A stretch of DNA of 37,925 nucleotides from DALYDD01 sp031973395 (GCA_031973395.1 DALYDD010000011.1:1-37925); one strand, 5' to 3'; counted from the first letter of the stretch, positions 7,978 through 17,138 are shown. Notes: a model not told the origin generated them from the letters alone. Numbers and translations: made by a program.

Positions 7978-9234
7978 ATGGAAACTCTCGCCCAAGAAGC
8001 TTTTGCATCAACTATTGCAGTATCGTTCAAAGTTTTGTTTTTTGTCTTTGTGGTCGTTGCACCGATTGCGCTCGCTTTCGCTTTTTGGTGGACATGGATA
8101 CGATTCGTGAGGGCTAAGTTTTTTGCCGCGCAATCGTATACACTTTTGGAAATGCATTTGCCAAAAGGTGTGGTTAAACCCCCCCTGTCGATGGAATTTG
8201 TCATCACTTCCTTGTTCCAACCCGGAGGAGAGGGTACCTTCATTGATCGCTGGATCGATGGATCAACCCGTGCATGGTTTTCACTAGAAATTGTCTCAAT
8301 TGACGGTCAGGTTCGCTTTTTTATATGGACAAGGTCGAAGTTCAAAGACATGATCGAAACTCAACTATATTCACAATACCCAGATATTGAAATCGACGAT
8401 GTGACAAAGAATGATTACACAACAAAGATTCCGTACGATACTGCCAACTATAAATTCTGGGGTTGTGAATTTCGCAAGGCATCACCTGCTCATTTGCCGA
8501 TCAAGACATACACAGCTTTCGGTATGACCGGCGCAGGTGCAGAGAAAGAAGAGGGTAAAATTGATCCGATAACACCGATGATAGAATTTTTCGGTTCATT
8601 GCAAAAAGGTGAGCAGGTTTGGCTACAGATCTGCATACGTTCACATGGCAAAAAACGTAAACCTGGAACCTGGTTTGAAAAAGTGGATTGGAAACATGCG
8701 GCGAACGAAGATTTGATCAAGCGAACGAAGCGAGATATTAAAATAGATCCGAACAAACCCGTTGCACCTGGCGCAATTAATATGACCGAACATGAAAAAG
8801 AGTCCGTGAAAGCTATTGAACACAACCTTTCGAAACTACCTTTTGATTGTGGTATGCGAGCCGTGTATATCGCCACAAACAATGCATATCGCAAAGGTAC
8901 GGAGGGTGCAATCCAGGGAATTTTCGGGGCTTTCAGTGTACCGACACTAAACTTATTGAAGGCGACTGAAAAACCAGGCTTTGACTACCCTTGGCAAGAT
9001 ATTTTCAAGACCAAAGAAGCAAAGCAAAGAAGGGAATTATTCTACTTTTATAAATATCGCGCTTTCTTTATCAAAGAGTATATCCCTTTTGGTATCAAGG
9101 AAGACAATAGCTTCGTCATGACAACTGAAGAATTGGCTAGTATTTATCATTTTCCAGGCCAGGTTGCTCGTACACCAAACCTCGCTCGCATCACAGGAAA
9201 GAAGGCTGAGCCACCGACAAATCTCCCAATTTAA
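7978..9234 (+). CDS. membrane-anchored conserved protein, function unknown
   Basis: 418 residues. A hydrophobic segment (about 15-42, with VLFFVFVVVAPIALAFAFWW) gives one N-terminal membrane anchor, followed by a long soluble region predicted to face the cytoplasm. Recognisable stretches are EMHLPKGVVKPPLSMEFV, TRAWFSLEIVSIDGQVRFFIW and SQYPDIEIDDV. From memory, similar sequence occurs at the N-terminus of CPR proteins that also carry a HerA/VirB4-type ATPase domain; here no Walker A motif is seen, so this would be the stand-alone membrane part. A role in a DNA- or protein-translocating complex is possible but not shown. It has its own promoter and is followed after 26 bases by mltG. Confidence 0.6.
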   Translation: METLAQEAFASTIAVSFKVLFFVFVVVAPIALAFAFWWTWIRFVRAKFFAAQSYTLLEMHLPKGVVKPPLSMEFVITSLFQPGGEGTFIDRWIDGSTRAWFSLEIVSIDGQVRFFIWTRSKFKDMIETQLYSQYPDIEIDDVTKNDYTTKIPYDTANYKFWGCEFRKASPAHLPIKTYTAFGMTGAGAEKEEGKIDPITPMIEFFGSLQKGEQVWLQICIRSHGKKRKPGTWFEKVDWKHAANEDLIKRTKRDIKIDPNKPVAPGAINMTEHEKESVKAIEHNLSKLPFDCGMRAVYIATNNAYRKGTEGAIQGIFGAFSVPTLNLLKATEKPGFDYPWQDIFKTKEAKQRRELFYFYKYRAFFIKEYIPFGIKEDNSFVMTTEELASIYHFPGQVARTPNLARITGKKAEPPTNLPI

Positions 9235-9260
9235 TACTTATATATTTCTCATCCAAAAAG

Positions 9261-10271
9261 ATGCCTCTAATCACTTTCTTTAAGAAATTATTTTGGATAC
9301 TGCTTGGATTAATCATTCTCTGTGTTTTGACAGCGGTTTTATTCTGGTATTTCTTTTTTAGCGCAACTTCTGCTGTACAAATTGACGAGCCTAGACTAGG
9401 CAAAGATGGATCGGCTGTCATCTATATGACACCCGGCAAAAGTATTTCACAGCTTGCGGTCGAACTTAAAGAAAAAAATATTATTCGTTCACCCAAAGTC
9501 TTCCTAACCATCGTTGAGAAACTGAGTCTTGGGAAATCTATCAAGCAAGGAATCTATGTTTTTTCAAAGCCACAGCATGTATTTAAGGTTATAAATCGTC
9601 TGGCCGATGCCGAGTACGGGTATACTCCTACGAAAATAACTTTCCCAGAAGGTTATACTAGTTTTAATATGGCTCGAATACTGGAGGAAAAAATGCCCAA
9701 TATTAAACAAACTGATTTCATGACTGCTGCTGAGGGCAAAGAGGGTTTCCTTTTTCCTGATACATATTTCTTTTACCCTTATGCAACCTCGAGTGCCGTG
9801 ATCCAGATGCTTGAGAATAATTTTGATAAAAGAACTGCAAAGCTCAAAGACGAGTTTTCCTCGACAACCTTGGCCACAGGCAAAACTGCGCGAGACATCA
9901 TCATCATGGCTTCGATTCTGGAAAAGGAGGTGAGGACAAATGCCGACAAAGCCATGGTCTCCGATTTATTTTGGAGAAGAATGAAGATTGGAATGGCACT
10001 TCAGGCCGATAGCACGCTCACATATATTACTGGCAAGACTTCTGCAGAACTGACACTGGACGATTTGCAAAGTGAGGATCTGTACAATTCTTATAAGCAT
10101 GTAGGCTTGCCACCAACACCGATCTCCAATCCTGGGCTTGAGTCTATAAAAGCGGCATTGCGACCGGAGCCAAACGAATATCTTTTCTTTTTATCTGATA
10201 AAGAAGGAAAAACGCATTTCAGCAAGACATATAAGGAGCATCTGCAATTGAAGGCAAAATACTTGGATTAG
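9261..10271 (+). CDS. mltG: endolytic murein transglycosylase MltG
   Basis: Cleaves nascent glycan strands in the periplasmic or outer-face peptidoglycan and sets their length. The 336-residue protein is typical for the YceG-like family. A single N-terminal membrane helix (about 11-34) is followed by a LysM-like region (GKSISQLAVELKEKNII) and the catalytic domain: EGFLFPDTYFF, ASILEKEV with the expected catalytic Glu (E221), LQADSTLTY, and the near-invariant LPPTPISNPGLESIKAAL. The C-terminus has YLFFLSDKEGKTHFSKTYKEH. It sits before mnmA with a nine-base gap, so the two are probably co-transcribed. Its presence shows that the organism makes and remodels a peptidoglycan wall, consistent with the several peptidoglycan-binding surface proteins nearby. 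Confidence 0.95.
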   Translation: MPLITFFKKLFWILLGLIILCVLTAVLFWYFFFSATSAVQIDEPRLGKDGSAVIYMTPGKSISQLAVELKEKNIIRSPKVFLTIVEKLSLGKSIKQGIYVFSKPQHVFKVINRLADAEYGYTPTKITFPEGYTSFNMARILEEKMPNIKQTDFMTAAEGKEGFLFPDTYFFYPYATSSAVIQMLENNFDKRTAKLKDEFSSTTLATGKTARDIIIMASILEKEVRTNADKAMVSDLFWRRMKIGMALQADSTLTYITGKTSAELTLDDLQSEDLYNSYKHVGLPPTPISNPGLESIKAALRPEPNEYLFFLSDKEGKTHFSKTYKEHLQLKAKYLD

Positions 10272-10331
10272 TGCAGGATCTTGAAAAACCGCCATTTTTA
10301 TGGTTTTATGAGGCCGTACTTCGCATACATT

Positions 10332-11528
10332 ATGGCCAAAATAGAGCAATTAATTGACCGTGCGATCTCAAGCTTGCCGCTTCACAGCCTGCAAATGCTT
10401 GAATACGACAAAACACAGGGTAAGCGTCCGGTGGTTTTTGTTGGTATGTCAGGAGGTGTGGATTCCTCTGTTTCGGCTTATCTTTTGCAAAGAGCCGGCT
10501 TTGATGTGCGGGGAGTTTTCATAAAAGTCTGGCAACCCAAAGATATGGTTTGCACATGGAAAGATGATCGTCGTGATGCCATGCGCGTGGCGGCAATGCT
10601 AGGTATTCCTTTTCAAACAATTAATCTCGAGAAAGAATACAAGAAATACGTGGCGGATTATATGATTACAGAATATGCATCAGGGAGGACGCCGAATCCC
10701 GATATCATGTGTAATAAATATGTGAAATTCGGGGCCTTCTATGAAGCTGCGATGACCAACGGAGCAGATTTTGTAGCAACAGGCCATTACGCCAGAAGTC
10801 GGACAGTCGGATCGATTTATCACGACTCTTTTAGCGCGGAACTTTTGACGGCGAGAGATGAGGCCAAGGATCAGACATATTTCCTTTGGGCAATGAAGGG
10901 TGAACGGGTCGCTAGAACCCTCTTTCCTGTCGGTATTTTGATGAAAGAAGAGGTTCGAATGATAGCTGAATATGTTGGCCTTCCTGTATATGACAAAAAA
11001 GATAGTCAGGGGGTTTGTTTTATAGGTAAATTGGATATGAAGGAATTCCTCGGACAGTATATAAAGAAAAAAGAAGGGAAAGTGGTCGATCTGAGAGGAA
11101 AGGAAATTGGCCGACATAATGGCGCATTTTTATACACTATTGGAGAGCGACACGGATTCGAACTTTTTAATCAAACTCCAGATATGGAGGCGCATTTTAT
11201 AATTAAAAAAGACATTCCGGGAAATATATTGACCGTCGGCACTCAAGCTGAACTCATCAAGGTAGAAAACGCGAAAGAGGCCATCCTGGGTAGTGTAAAT
11301 CTCATCTCCAAGGAAAACACATCCGTTAAATATCTAAAAGCACGTATTCGACATAGGCAAAAACTACAGCAAGTGCAAGTTGGACCAGCTACTGGACCAG
11401 ACACATTCAGTGCACATGAATTACATTTGAAGGTTTCTTTCAAGGAAGCTCAACAAGGACTCGCTCCGGGTCAAAGTTGCGTACTATATGATGGCGAAAT
11501 ATGCCTAGGTGGTGGTATAATTAATTAA
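10332..11528 (+). CDS. mnmA: tRNA-specific 2-thiouridylase MnmA
   Basis: Uses ATP and sulfur to thiolate U34 of Lys, Glu and Gln tRNAs. The PP-loop SGGVDS is at residues 40-45 from the chosen ATG (10332). The catalytic Cys pair is present: C127 in TPNPDIMCNKYVKFG and C229 in DSQGVCFIG. ATGHYAR and FLYTIGERHGF are also family motifs, and the C-terminal beta domain ends ARIRHRQ...LAPGQSCVLYDGEICLGGGII. The frame is open upstream to a TTG at 10281 and another ATG at 10308, so the start is uncertain; even the shortest version has about 35 residues before the usual MnmA start, an N-terminal extension. The extended -10 of the next gene lies inside its last codons. Confidence 0.95.
   Translation: MAKIEQLIDRAISSLPLHSLQMLEYDKTQGKRPVVFVGMSGGVDSSVSAYLLQRAGFDVRGVFIKVWQPKDMVCTWKDDRRDAMRVAAMLGIPFQTINLEKEYKKYVADYMITEYASGRTPNPDIMCNKYVKFGAFYEAAMTNGADFVATGHYARSRTVGSIYHDSFSAELLTARDEAKDQTYFLWAMKGERVARTLFPVGILMKEEVRMIAEYVGLPVYDKKDSQGVCFIGKLDMKEFLGQYIKKKEGKVVDLRGKEIGRHNGAFLYTIGERHGFELFNQTPDMEAHFIIKKDIPGNILTVGTQAELIKVENAKEAILGSVNLISKENTSVKYLKARIRHRQKLQQVQVGPATGPDTFSAHELHLKVSFKEAQQGLAPGQSCVLYDGEICLGGGIIN
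11513..11521 (+). promoter_or_regulatory. extended -10 promoter for the ATP-cone nuclease
   Basis: TGGTATAAT, with a perfect TATAAT at 11516-11521, lies inside the 3' end of mnmA and eight bases before the ATG at 11530. It is the same sequence as the leuS leader promoter. A leaderless transcript is expected. Confidence 0.6.
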
Positions 11529-11529
11529 T

Positions 11530-12453
11530 ATGACAAGTAAAAGCTCGGCAACTTATCCTCTGTACGTCCGAAAAGAAGATGGTACCAAAGAAGCTTTTGA
11601 TCAGGGTAAATTATATGATTCTCTAGTAAAATCTGGCGCAGAGCCACATCAGGGCGACAAGATCGTTCGACAAGTAATTGAACAGATGCGCGAAGAGAAC
11701 GCAAAGCGCAACGCTCGCACTACTGGAAAACCACATGAAGAAATTTTGTGTACTGCTGGAGAGATTTATCATCAAGCTTATAGCATTCTAAAACATGCCT
11801 CTCGAGTTGCCGCCGCTCGCTACTCACTTCGCCGGTCTCTTTTGCAATTTGGGCCCACGGGTTTTCCCTTTGAGGAATACATAGCAGAGCTGTTCAGAGC
11901 CAAATGGGGATATGAGGCTATTACCGGCCAAATCGTGCTGGGTGGTTGTGTACCGCATGAAGTTGATGTGGTGGCCTGGAACAAAGACAAGCTGGTTATG
12001 TGTGAGGTTAAGTACCATTCTGATGCCGCATCAAAGACCGATACCAAGGTCGCTCTGTACGTAAAAGCTAGATTCGAAGATCTGGGTAATACTGTTTTTG
12101 ATTACGGCGGCATCAACCGAAAACTCTCAGAAGGTTGGCTCATCACCAATACTCGATTTACTGACACAGCGATTACGTATGCTAAATGCCAAGGATTGAA
12201 TATGTTAAGTTGGGATTATCCAGAAAAAAATAATTTGCAACAACTTATCGAAGCCACACAATTGCACCCCATCACTTGTTTGACTACAATCAGTGAAAGC
12301 GACAAGCGCATCCTCATGGACAAAGACATTGTTTTGGCACGCGGTGTATATAGTAAAAGAGAAATCCTTCGAGAAATCGGTTTTACAGAACGGAAAATTC
12401 AGGAATTATTTAATGAGGTCGATGAAATTATGAAGACGATTCCGCAAGGATAG
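11530..12453 (+). CDS. ATP-cone / Mrr-like restriction-endonuclease-fold fusion protein
   Basis: 307 residues. The N-terminal 100 or so resemble the ATP-cone domain that senses ATP/dATP in ribonucleotide reductase and NrdR: VRKEDGTKEAFDQGKLYDSL, then an ASRVAAARYSLRRSL helix. The following domain has a restriction-endonuclease core: FEEYIAELFRAKWGYE, then D146 in HEVDVVAW and E159-V-K161 in MCEVKYH, matching the D...ExK active site of Mrr-like PD-(D/E)XK enzymes. The C-terminus (about 220-300) contains helical segments including REILREIGFTERKIQELF. I infer a nucleotide-controlled nuclease; whether it serves repair, replication control or defence is not shown. The neighbour downstream is another PD-(D/E)XK protein, which suggests shared DNA work. 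Confidence 0.75.
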   Translation: MTSKSSATYPLYVRKEDGTKEAFDQGKLYDSLVKSGAEPHQGDKIVRQVIEQMREENAKRNARTTGKPHEEILCTAGEIYHQAYSILKHASRVAAARYSLRRSLLQFGPTGFPFEEYIAELFRAKWGYEAITGQIVLGGCVPHEVDVVAWNKDKLVMCEVKYHSDAASKTDTKVALYVKARFEDLGNTVFDYGGINRKLSEGWLITNTRFTDTAITYAKCQGLNMLSWDYPEKNNLQQLIEATQLHPITCLTTISESDKRILMDKDIVLARGVYSKREILREIGFTERKIQELFNEVDEIMKTIPQG

Positions 12454-12454
12454 G

Positions 12455-12486
12455 TCAATTGGCCTGGCCGTGGCCACTAATTAAAA
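12455..12486 (+). repeat. intergenic GC-rich inverted repeat
   Basis: GGCC(tggcc)GTGGCC with outer AATT/AATT pairing forms a short hairpin between the two nuclease genes. There is no clear T-run, so termination is doubtful. AT-rich sequence with a TAAAAT just before the next ATG could be its promoter. Confidence 0.3.
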
Positions 12487-12495
12487 TATATCTAT

Positions 12496-13418
12496 ATGAA
12501 AAAAACTTGGTCCAATAATGGTTCGAAAAGCGCAATCGTCAAAACATGGGGCATTTATAGCGATAAAAATATTGGCACAGGCAAAAAAAGTGAACCATTT
12601 AAACTAAGCCGTACAAAAATCGATATGTTTTTGGAATGTCCACTTTGTTTTTATCTTGACCGTAGACTCGGAATTGCAAAGCCTTCTATGCCAGCTTTCA
12701 CATTAAACGTCGCAGNNNNNNNNNNCGTCTTCTGCATTACAACGAGGGTTATGTAATTCTCGACTTCCTGTGGGATATCAAAATATCTACTTTTGTAGCC
12801 ATGGTCGCTATAGCTTTTCTGGTCGGCTATCATCTTCTAAAAAAAGAATTCGATATCCACAGACGGGATGGTAAGGCTCATCCAATCATGGATCAATACC
12901 ACATTGACGCGGTACCTTTTGACCATCCGAACATGGAAAGCTGGAGGGAAAACTTTGTCGGTGTGCAATATCTACACCCTGAGACCAACTTTTTAGTGTT
13001 TGGCGCTGTAGATGATATTTGGAAGAATGCCGACGGCACACTTTCCGTTGTGGACTACAAAGCAACAAGCAAAGATGGTAATATTGAACTTGAGGATACC
13101 CGCTGGCACAACCAGTATCGCCGCCAGATGGAGATTTACCAATGGTTGGTTCGGCACAATGATTTCAAGGTGAGCGATACTGGATATTTCGTCTATGTTA
13201 ATGGAAAAAAGGACCGTGAAGCTTTCGATGGCAAACTCGAATTTGATGTAAAAGTCATCCCTTATACGGGAGACAGCTCTTGGATTGACGAGGTATTGGT
13301 GCGAGCCAAGAAATGCTTAGACAGTGACGCCATTCCAAAAGCTTCACCAACTTGCGAGCATTGTGAGTATCGATTGGAGGCCAGAAAAGCATATGAGAGA
13401 CATATTGGAAAAAAATAA
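12496..13418 (+). CDS. PD-(D/E)XK nuclease-family protein, interrupted by an assembly gap
   Basis: Two pieces of one RecB/Cas4-like protein in different frames. The N-terminal piece (from 12496) has FKLSRTKIDMFLECPLCFYL, the typical start of PF12705-like nucleases, and ends FTLNVA at the 10-N gap (12716-12725). The C-terminal piece (frame through 13418) resumes with LLKKEFDIHRRDGKAHP and has the catalytic pattern GAVDDIW...VVDYKAT plus RRQMEIYQWLV. C-terminal CEHC and N-terminal CPLC could together bind an iron-sulfur cluster, as in Cas4/AddB. The product would be near 270-300 residues. About 100 bases after the gap encode a hydrophobic stretch that does not fit this family, so the break is more likely an assembly error than a mutation. 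Possible role with the preceding nuclease in DNA repair or defence. Confidence 0.7.
12716..12725. other. assembly gap (10 N)
   Basis: A run of ten N marks a scaffold join of unknown true length. It falls inside a gene, and the frame changes across it. Confidence 1.
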
Positions 13419-13431
13419 AACACACATCATC

Positions 13432-15210
13432 ATGAAATCAAACATTCTTTATTTTTTCGGAGCAATTATTACAGCTTTCTTTGCGATTTGTCTTGTTCCT
13501 ACTGCTGCGGAAGCTGCGACAAGTTTTTCTGCTTGCGGGACTCTTTCAACTAATTCAGAAACATATAACCTCACTCAAAATATTGGCACCGGAGGAGACT
13601 GCATCATTGTTGCGGGAGACAATATCGTTATTAATCTTGCAGGATCTACGGTTACCGGAAATATTAATGGAAATGGTGTTTTCGGAGGAAGTCATAAGGG
13701 CGGATATATATTTACAGTTTCGAATGGTACCGTAACCGGCAACATCACTTCTCGGGGTGCCGATGGTAGGCCCGGAACCAACGGTGGAAATGGTGGTAAT
13801 GGAAATAACGCGATAAACAATGGGGGGTCTGGTCTTGGGGGTGTTGGTGGAACTGCCTCTACAGATGGAAGCGGGGCGGTTGGCGTGGCAGGCAACCCAG
13901 GTGCAGATGGTTTCGATAACGATACGGCAGGGGACGGCGGCAACGGTGCGAATGGCGGGCTTGGTGAGGCAGGCTCTTCTGGAGGAATACTCACCCTATC
14001 GAGTGTTACAGTTGGGGGTGATATACATACCGGAGGCGGAAATGGTGGTCGTGGCGGAGACGCGGGCAATGGAGGCAATGGAGGAGTACCAAATGGTAAT
14101 GGTGGAAGCGGTGGTATGGGAGGCCAAGGTGGAAATTCAGGACGTGGACGGCATGTCAATATTACTAATTCGAGGATTGTAGGCACAATAACAACTAGTT
14201 CGGGAAATACGGGTAATGGTGGAAACGGAGGCAATGGCGGGAATGCTGATATGACAAGCCTCGTGGCAATTGCAGGCGCTGGACAGAATGCAGGAGTTTT
14301 TGGGTCATCTGTATTAGAGAGCGGAACTTTTTCTGTAGTTGATTCAACTATCGTCGGGCCTATTACAACGAGACCCGGTGTATGTGGTCTAGACGGCAGG
14401 GACGGTGTTTCAGGGACCGCCCTTGATCCGAGCAATGTTCCCGCATCACCCACTAGTGGCGGAGCTTGTGGAGGACAGGACACATTACCATCTTCTGCAT
14501 ATACAGTTGTCGATAATCCCCCTTATTCGATTTCATTGATTGGCCCAGCAGTTGTTTCATTGCTGACTACTGATTCATATATCGAGCAAGGCGTAACTTT
14601 GATGGATGTAAAGGATGGGGCACTCACCACTTTTATCCCTGCAAATAATTTGAGTGGAGGTGCAGGTACATATGTTTTAACCTATAATCCGTTTGATTTG
14701 GGCACCACCCTCGTGGTAAATGGCCAGACAGTAACATATCAGGCGCCACAAACCCTTTCGATCCAAAGAACAATAGTTGTTTCAGTCCCTCCTGGAATTG
14801 CAGGAGGAAGTCCGGTTGTGAGTAGCGGATTCGCTGAACCTAGCGGAGCTACTTCGCCCACGTCACCTGTAATTCCGGAAAGAGCGATCAGAGTATGTAG
14901 TCCAGGAGAAAAATTCAATACCATAACGGGTAAGCCATGTGTTCAAAGTGCTTCACCGGCACCCTTCAATAAAAATCTATATCTCAAAATGCGTCACGAT
15001 GATGTGAAGAGGCTGCAGATTTTCCTTAACAGTAACGGATTCCCGATAGCAAAAACAGGTGTCGGCTCTATCGGTAAAGAGGGTGATTACTTTGGGCCCG
15101 CAACGAGGGCGGCACTCATTAAATTCCAGGCCTCATCAGGGATTAAGCCTTCTGATGGACACTTTGGACCCATAACACGTTCGTTTATTAATGCTATAGT
15201 AGGCAAATGA
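13432..15210 (+). CDS. secreted glycine-rich surface protein with Ig-like and peptidoglycan-binding domains
   Basis: About 592 residues from the ATG at 13432, chosen because it opens a clear signal peptide: MKSN, hydrophobic ILYFFGAIITAFFAICLV, then a PTAAEAA cleavage region. After a first beta-rich segment comes a long Gly/Asn-rich region (roughly 100-300) built of GGNGGNGG and GGSGG units interrupted by beta-strand segments such as ITSR, IHTGGGN and ITTSSGN, suggesting a Gly-rich helical or beta-solenoid stalk. A DUF5011-like Ig domain follows (SYIEQGVTLMDVKDGALTT). The C-terminus is a PG_binding_1-like domain (DDVKRLQIFLNSNGF, FGPATRAALIKFQ). I infer an exported, wall-anchored protein, perhaps an adhesin or sheath component. 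Its TGA stop overlaps the ATG of the next gene (ATGA at 15207-15210). Confidence 0.85.
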   Translation: MKSNILYFFGAIITAFFAICLVPTAAEAATSFSACGTLSTNSETYNLTQNIGTGGDCIIVAGDNIVINLAGSTVTGNINGNGVFGGSHKGGYIFTVSNGTVTGNITSRGADGRPGTNGGNGGNGNNAINNGGSGLGGVGGTASTDGSGAVGVAGNPGADGFDNDTAGDGGNGANGGLGEAGSSGGILTLSSVTVGGDIHTGGGNGGRGGDAGNGGNGGVPNGNGGSGGMGGQGGNSGRGRHVNITNSRIVGTITTSSGNTGNGGNGGNGGNADMTSLVAIAGAGQNAGVFGSSVLESGTFSVVDSTIVGPITTRPGVCGLDGRDGVSGTALDPSNVPASPTSGGACGGQDTLPSSAYTVVDNPPYSISLIGPAVVSLLTTDSYIEQGVTLMDVKDGALTTFIPANNLSGGAGTYVLTYNPFDLGTTLVVNGQTVTYQAPQTLSIQRTIVVSVPPGIAGGSPVVSSGFAEPSGATSPTSPVIPERAIRVCSPGEKFNTITGKPCVQSASPAPFNKNLYLKMRHDDVKRLQIFLNSNGFPIAKTGVGSIGKEGDYFGPATRAALIKFQASSGIKPSDGHFGPITRSFINAIVGK

Positions 15211-16994
15211 AAAAAACAGAACCTGGTATTAAAATCAAGAGTACATGGGATTTTTCCTCAATATATTCTGGCTATTTAGATAAGAAAATACTTGCTGACG
15301 TCAAGCAAATCGAGTCTGCTTATATTTCTTTTGCCAAAAAATATAGCAGTGAAAAAGCCACACAAGGATTCATGACCAGTGCTGCAAAACTGAAAACCGC
15401 GCTTGATGATTGGAATACCTTGATGGGTGATACGGGAACATGGAAACCTATTTGGTATTTGCACCTCTTGCTTGAAGTTGATACACAGAACAATAAGGTC
15501 AAAGCAATTTTTACCAAATTGATCGATCAGCTGACAAAAGCATCGAATCAAATTCTCTTTTTTAATCTAAAACTAGGTAAAATTAGTAAGGAAAATCAAG
15601 TCAAATTTTTAAAAGATCCAAAACTTGCTACCTATAAAACATTTCTTGCTTCTATTTTTGAAATCGCGAAATATAATCTTTCAGAGGCCGAAGAAAAAAT
15701 CCTGAGCCTCAAATATACCCCCGCGCATGAGATGTGGGTAAGCGCCCAAAAGAAATTGCTCACAAGTCAAATGGTAAAACATAAAGGCAAGCTTATTCCC
15801 ATTACGGAAGCCCAGGTTATCAAGGCTGATCTACCGATCAAAGAACGACGTGCATTGCACGAGAATATTATTGCCAAATATAAAGAAGTCAGTTTTCTGG
15901 CGGAGGCAGAGCTGAATGCCATTATCACTAACAAACGCGTAACAGATGAGCTCCGCGGGCTTACAAAGCCTTACGAAGCAACTGTTCTAGGTTATCAGAA
16001 TTCAGTGAAAAGCGTGGAAGCACTTGTAGAAGCTGTATCCAAATATTTTCCGGATGTGCATAAACTTATGAAGATCCGGGCCAAAGCTCTGGGTTTGCCA
16101 AGATTGAAAACAGCTGATATTCGAGCGAAGATTTCTAAATCAAAAAAGAAATATACGATTGAAGAGGGTATTTCATATGTAAATGATGCTTTCCGGAAAA
16201 TTAAGCCAGAATTCGCAGATCTATTCATGAAATTTGTGAGGGAAGGGCGGCTTGATATCTATCCAAGAAGCGGCAAAAGAAATGGTGCTTTCTGCTCAGG
16301 CGGCGTCGGTGTTCCTACACATATTCTGCTCAACCATACGAGTGACATCAACAGTATGTTTACCATTGCGCATGAAATGGGTCACGCCATCCATTTTGAG
16401 GCCTCAAAAAAACAAATTCCAATTTACGAGGATTTCACCATCTCTATCGCCGAAGTAGCTAGTACTTTTTTCGAGAATGTCTTCTTTGACTATGTGTATG
16501 AGAAGATGCCAGATTCTGAGAAAAAATATATGCTGATGGAAAAACTAGAAGATGCCTCGAACTCTATTTACGCCCAGATATCTTTTTTCAAATTTGAACT
16601 AGATTTGCATAATGGGATAAAAGAAAAAGGCACAATGTCTGCTGCTGAAATCGCCAATCTCTCACTCAAGCATCGAAAAGAATTATACGGTAATGCTGTT
16701 GAATTCCTGCCAGATGACGGGTATTTCTTTGTTATGGTACCGCACTTCAGATCTTTCTTTTATGTATACGCCTATGCCTATGGTCAATTAATTGCCAATG
16801 CATTATACGCAGAATATAAAAAGAACCCTGCATTTCTCGAGAAGATCGAATATTTCCTCAGTGCCGGAGGTTCAAAAAAGCCAGATGATATTTTTAAGGA
16901 CATTGGTATTGATGTCACAAAACCCGACTTCTTTGAAAAAGGATTGAAGGAAATGTCAGAACAGATCAAGGAGGTTCAGAAATTGTTTAAGTAA
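15207..16994 (+). CDS. M3-family zinc oligopeptidase (oligoendopeptidase F type)
   Basis: 595 residues, the normal size for PepF-like M3 peptidases, which hydrolyse short peptides in the cytoplasm. The zinc site HEMGHAIHFE is at 389-398 (HExxH 389-393), followed by SIAEVASTFFENVFFDY, which contains the third-ligand Glu expected about 25 residues downstream. The C-terminal YVYAYAYGQLIANALYAEY is also typical of the family. No signal peptide. Translation is coupled by a 4-base ATGA overlap with the preceding surface protein, an odd pairing of a cytoplasmic peptidase with a secreted protein. In small CPR cells that probably depend on peptide uptake, such an enzyme would release amino acids; that role is inferred. 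Confidence 0.93.
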   Translation: MKKTEPGIKIKSTWDFSSIYSGYLDKKILADVKQIESAYISFAKKYSSEKATQGFMTSAAKLKTALDDWNTLMGDTGTWKPIWYLHLLLEVDTQNNKVKAIFTKLIDQLTKASNQILFFNLKLGKISKENQVKFLKDPKLATYKTFLASIFEIAKYNLSEAEEKILSLKYTPAHEMWVSAQKKLLTSQMVKHKGKLIPITEAQVIKADLPIKERRALHENIIAKYKEVSFLAEAELNAIITNKRVTDELRGLTKPYEATVLGYQNSVKSVEALVEAVSKYFPDVHKLMKIRAKALGLPRLKTADIRAKISKSKKKYTIEEGISYVNDAFRKIKPEFADLFMKFVREGRLDIYPRSGKRNGAFCSGGVGVPTHILLNHTSDINSMFTIAHEMGHAIHFEASKKQIPIYEDFTISIAEVASTFFENVFFDYVYEKMPDSEKKYMLMEKLEDASNSIYAQISFFKFELDLHNGIKEKGTMSAAEIANLSLKHRKELYGNAVEFLPDDGYFFVMVPHFRSFFYVYAYAYGQLIANALYAEYKKNPAFLEKIEYFLSAGGSKKPDDIFKDIGIDVTKPDFFEKGLKEMSEQIKEVQKLFK

Positions 16995-17002
16995 AATGAG
17001 AA

Positions 17003-17030
17003 TTGACACCCTATTAATGGAGGGTATCAT
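17003..17030 (+). promoter_or_regulatory. promoter for the Gfo/Idh/MocA-like gene
   Basis: TTGACA (17003-17008) and TATCAT (17025-17030) are 16 bases apart, just after the stop of the M3 peptidase. The resulting leader would be about 100 bases, long for this contig, and contains AGGAGG (17051-17056) far from the start codon. I see no clear structure in it. Confidence 0.65.
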
Positions 17031-17138
17031 TGCAAACGGATTTCGTCTGAGGAGGACTAATTACCTCTTCAATAACAAAAACTGAATCCATCGAGTAACT
17101 AACTGCAAACCCAGAACAACAAACCATACAGCAACACC

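Noticed and set aside
13750..14250. CRISPR array or tandem DNA repeat in the glycine-rich gene
   Set aside because: The repeats are short GGN/GGT units in a coding frame, without regular spacers.
13692..14483. 263-residue minus-strand ORF
   Set aside because: It is the Pro-rich shadow of the GGN repeats on the plus strand.
15208..15210. UGA as a sense codon (Gracilibacteria-type code)
   Set aside because: UGA ends the glycine-rich protein right after its peptidoglycan-binding domain, and no gene needs UGA read-through.
17051..17056. AGGAGG as the Shine-Dalgarno site of the Gfo/Idh/MocA gene
   Set aside because: It lies more than 80 bases before the ATG at 17139, and no start codon with a good frame follows it closely.
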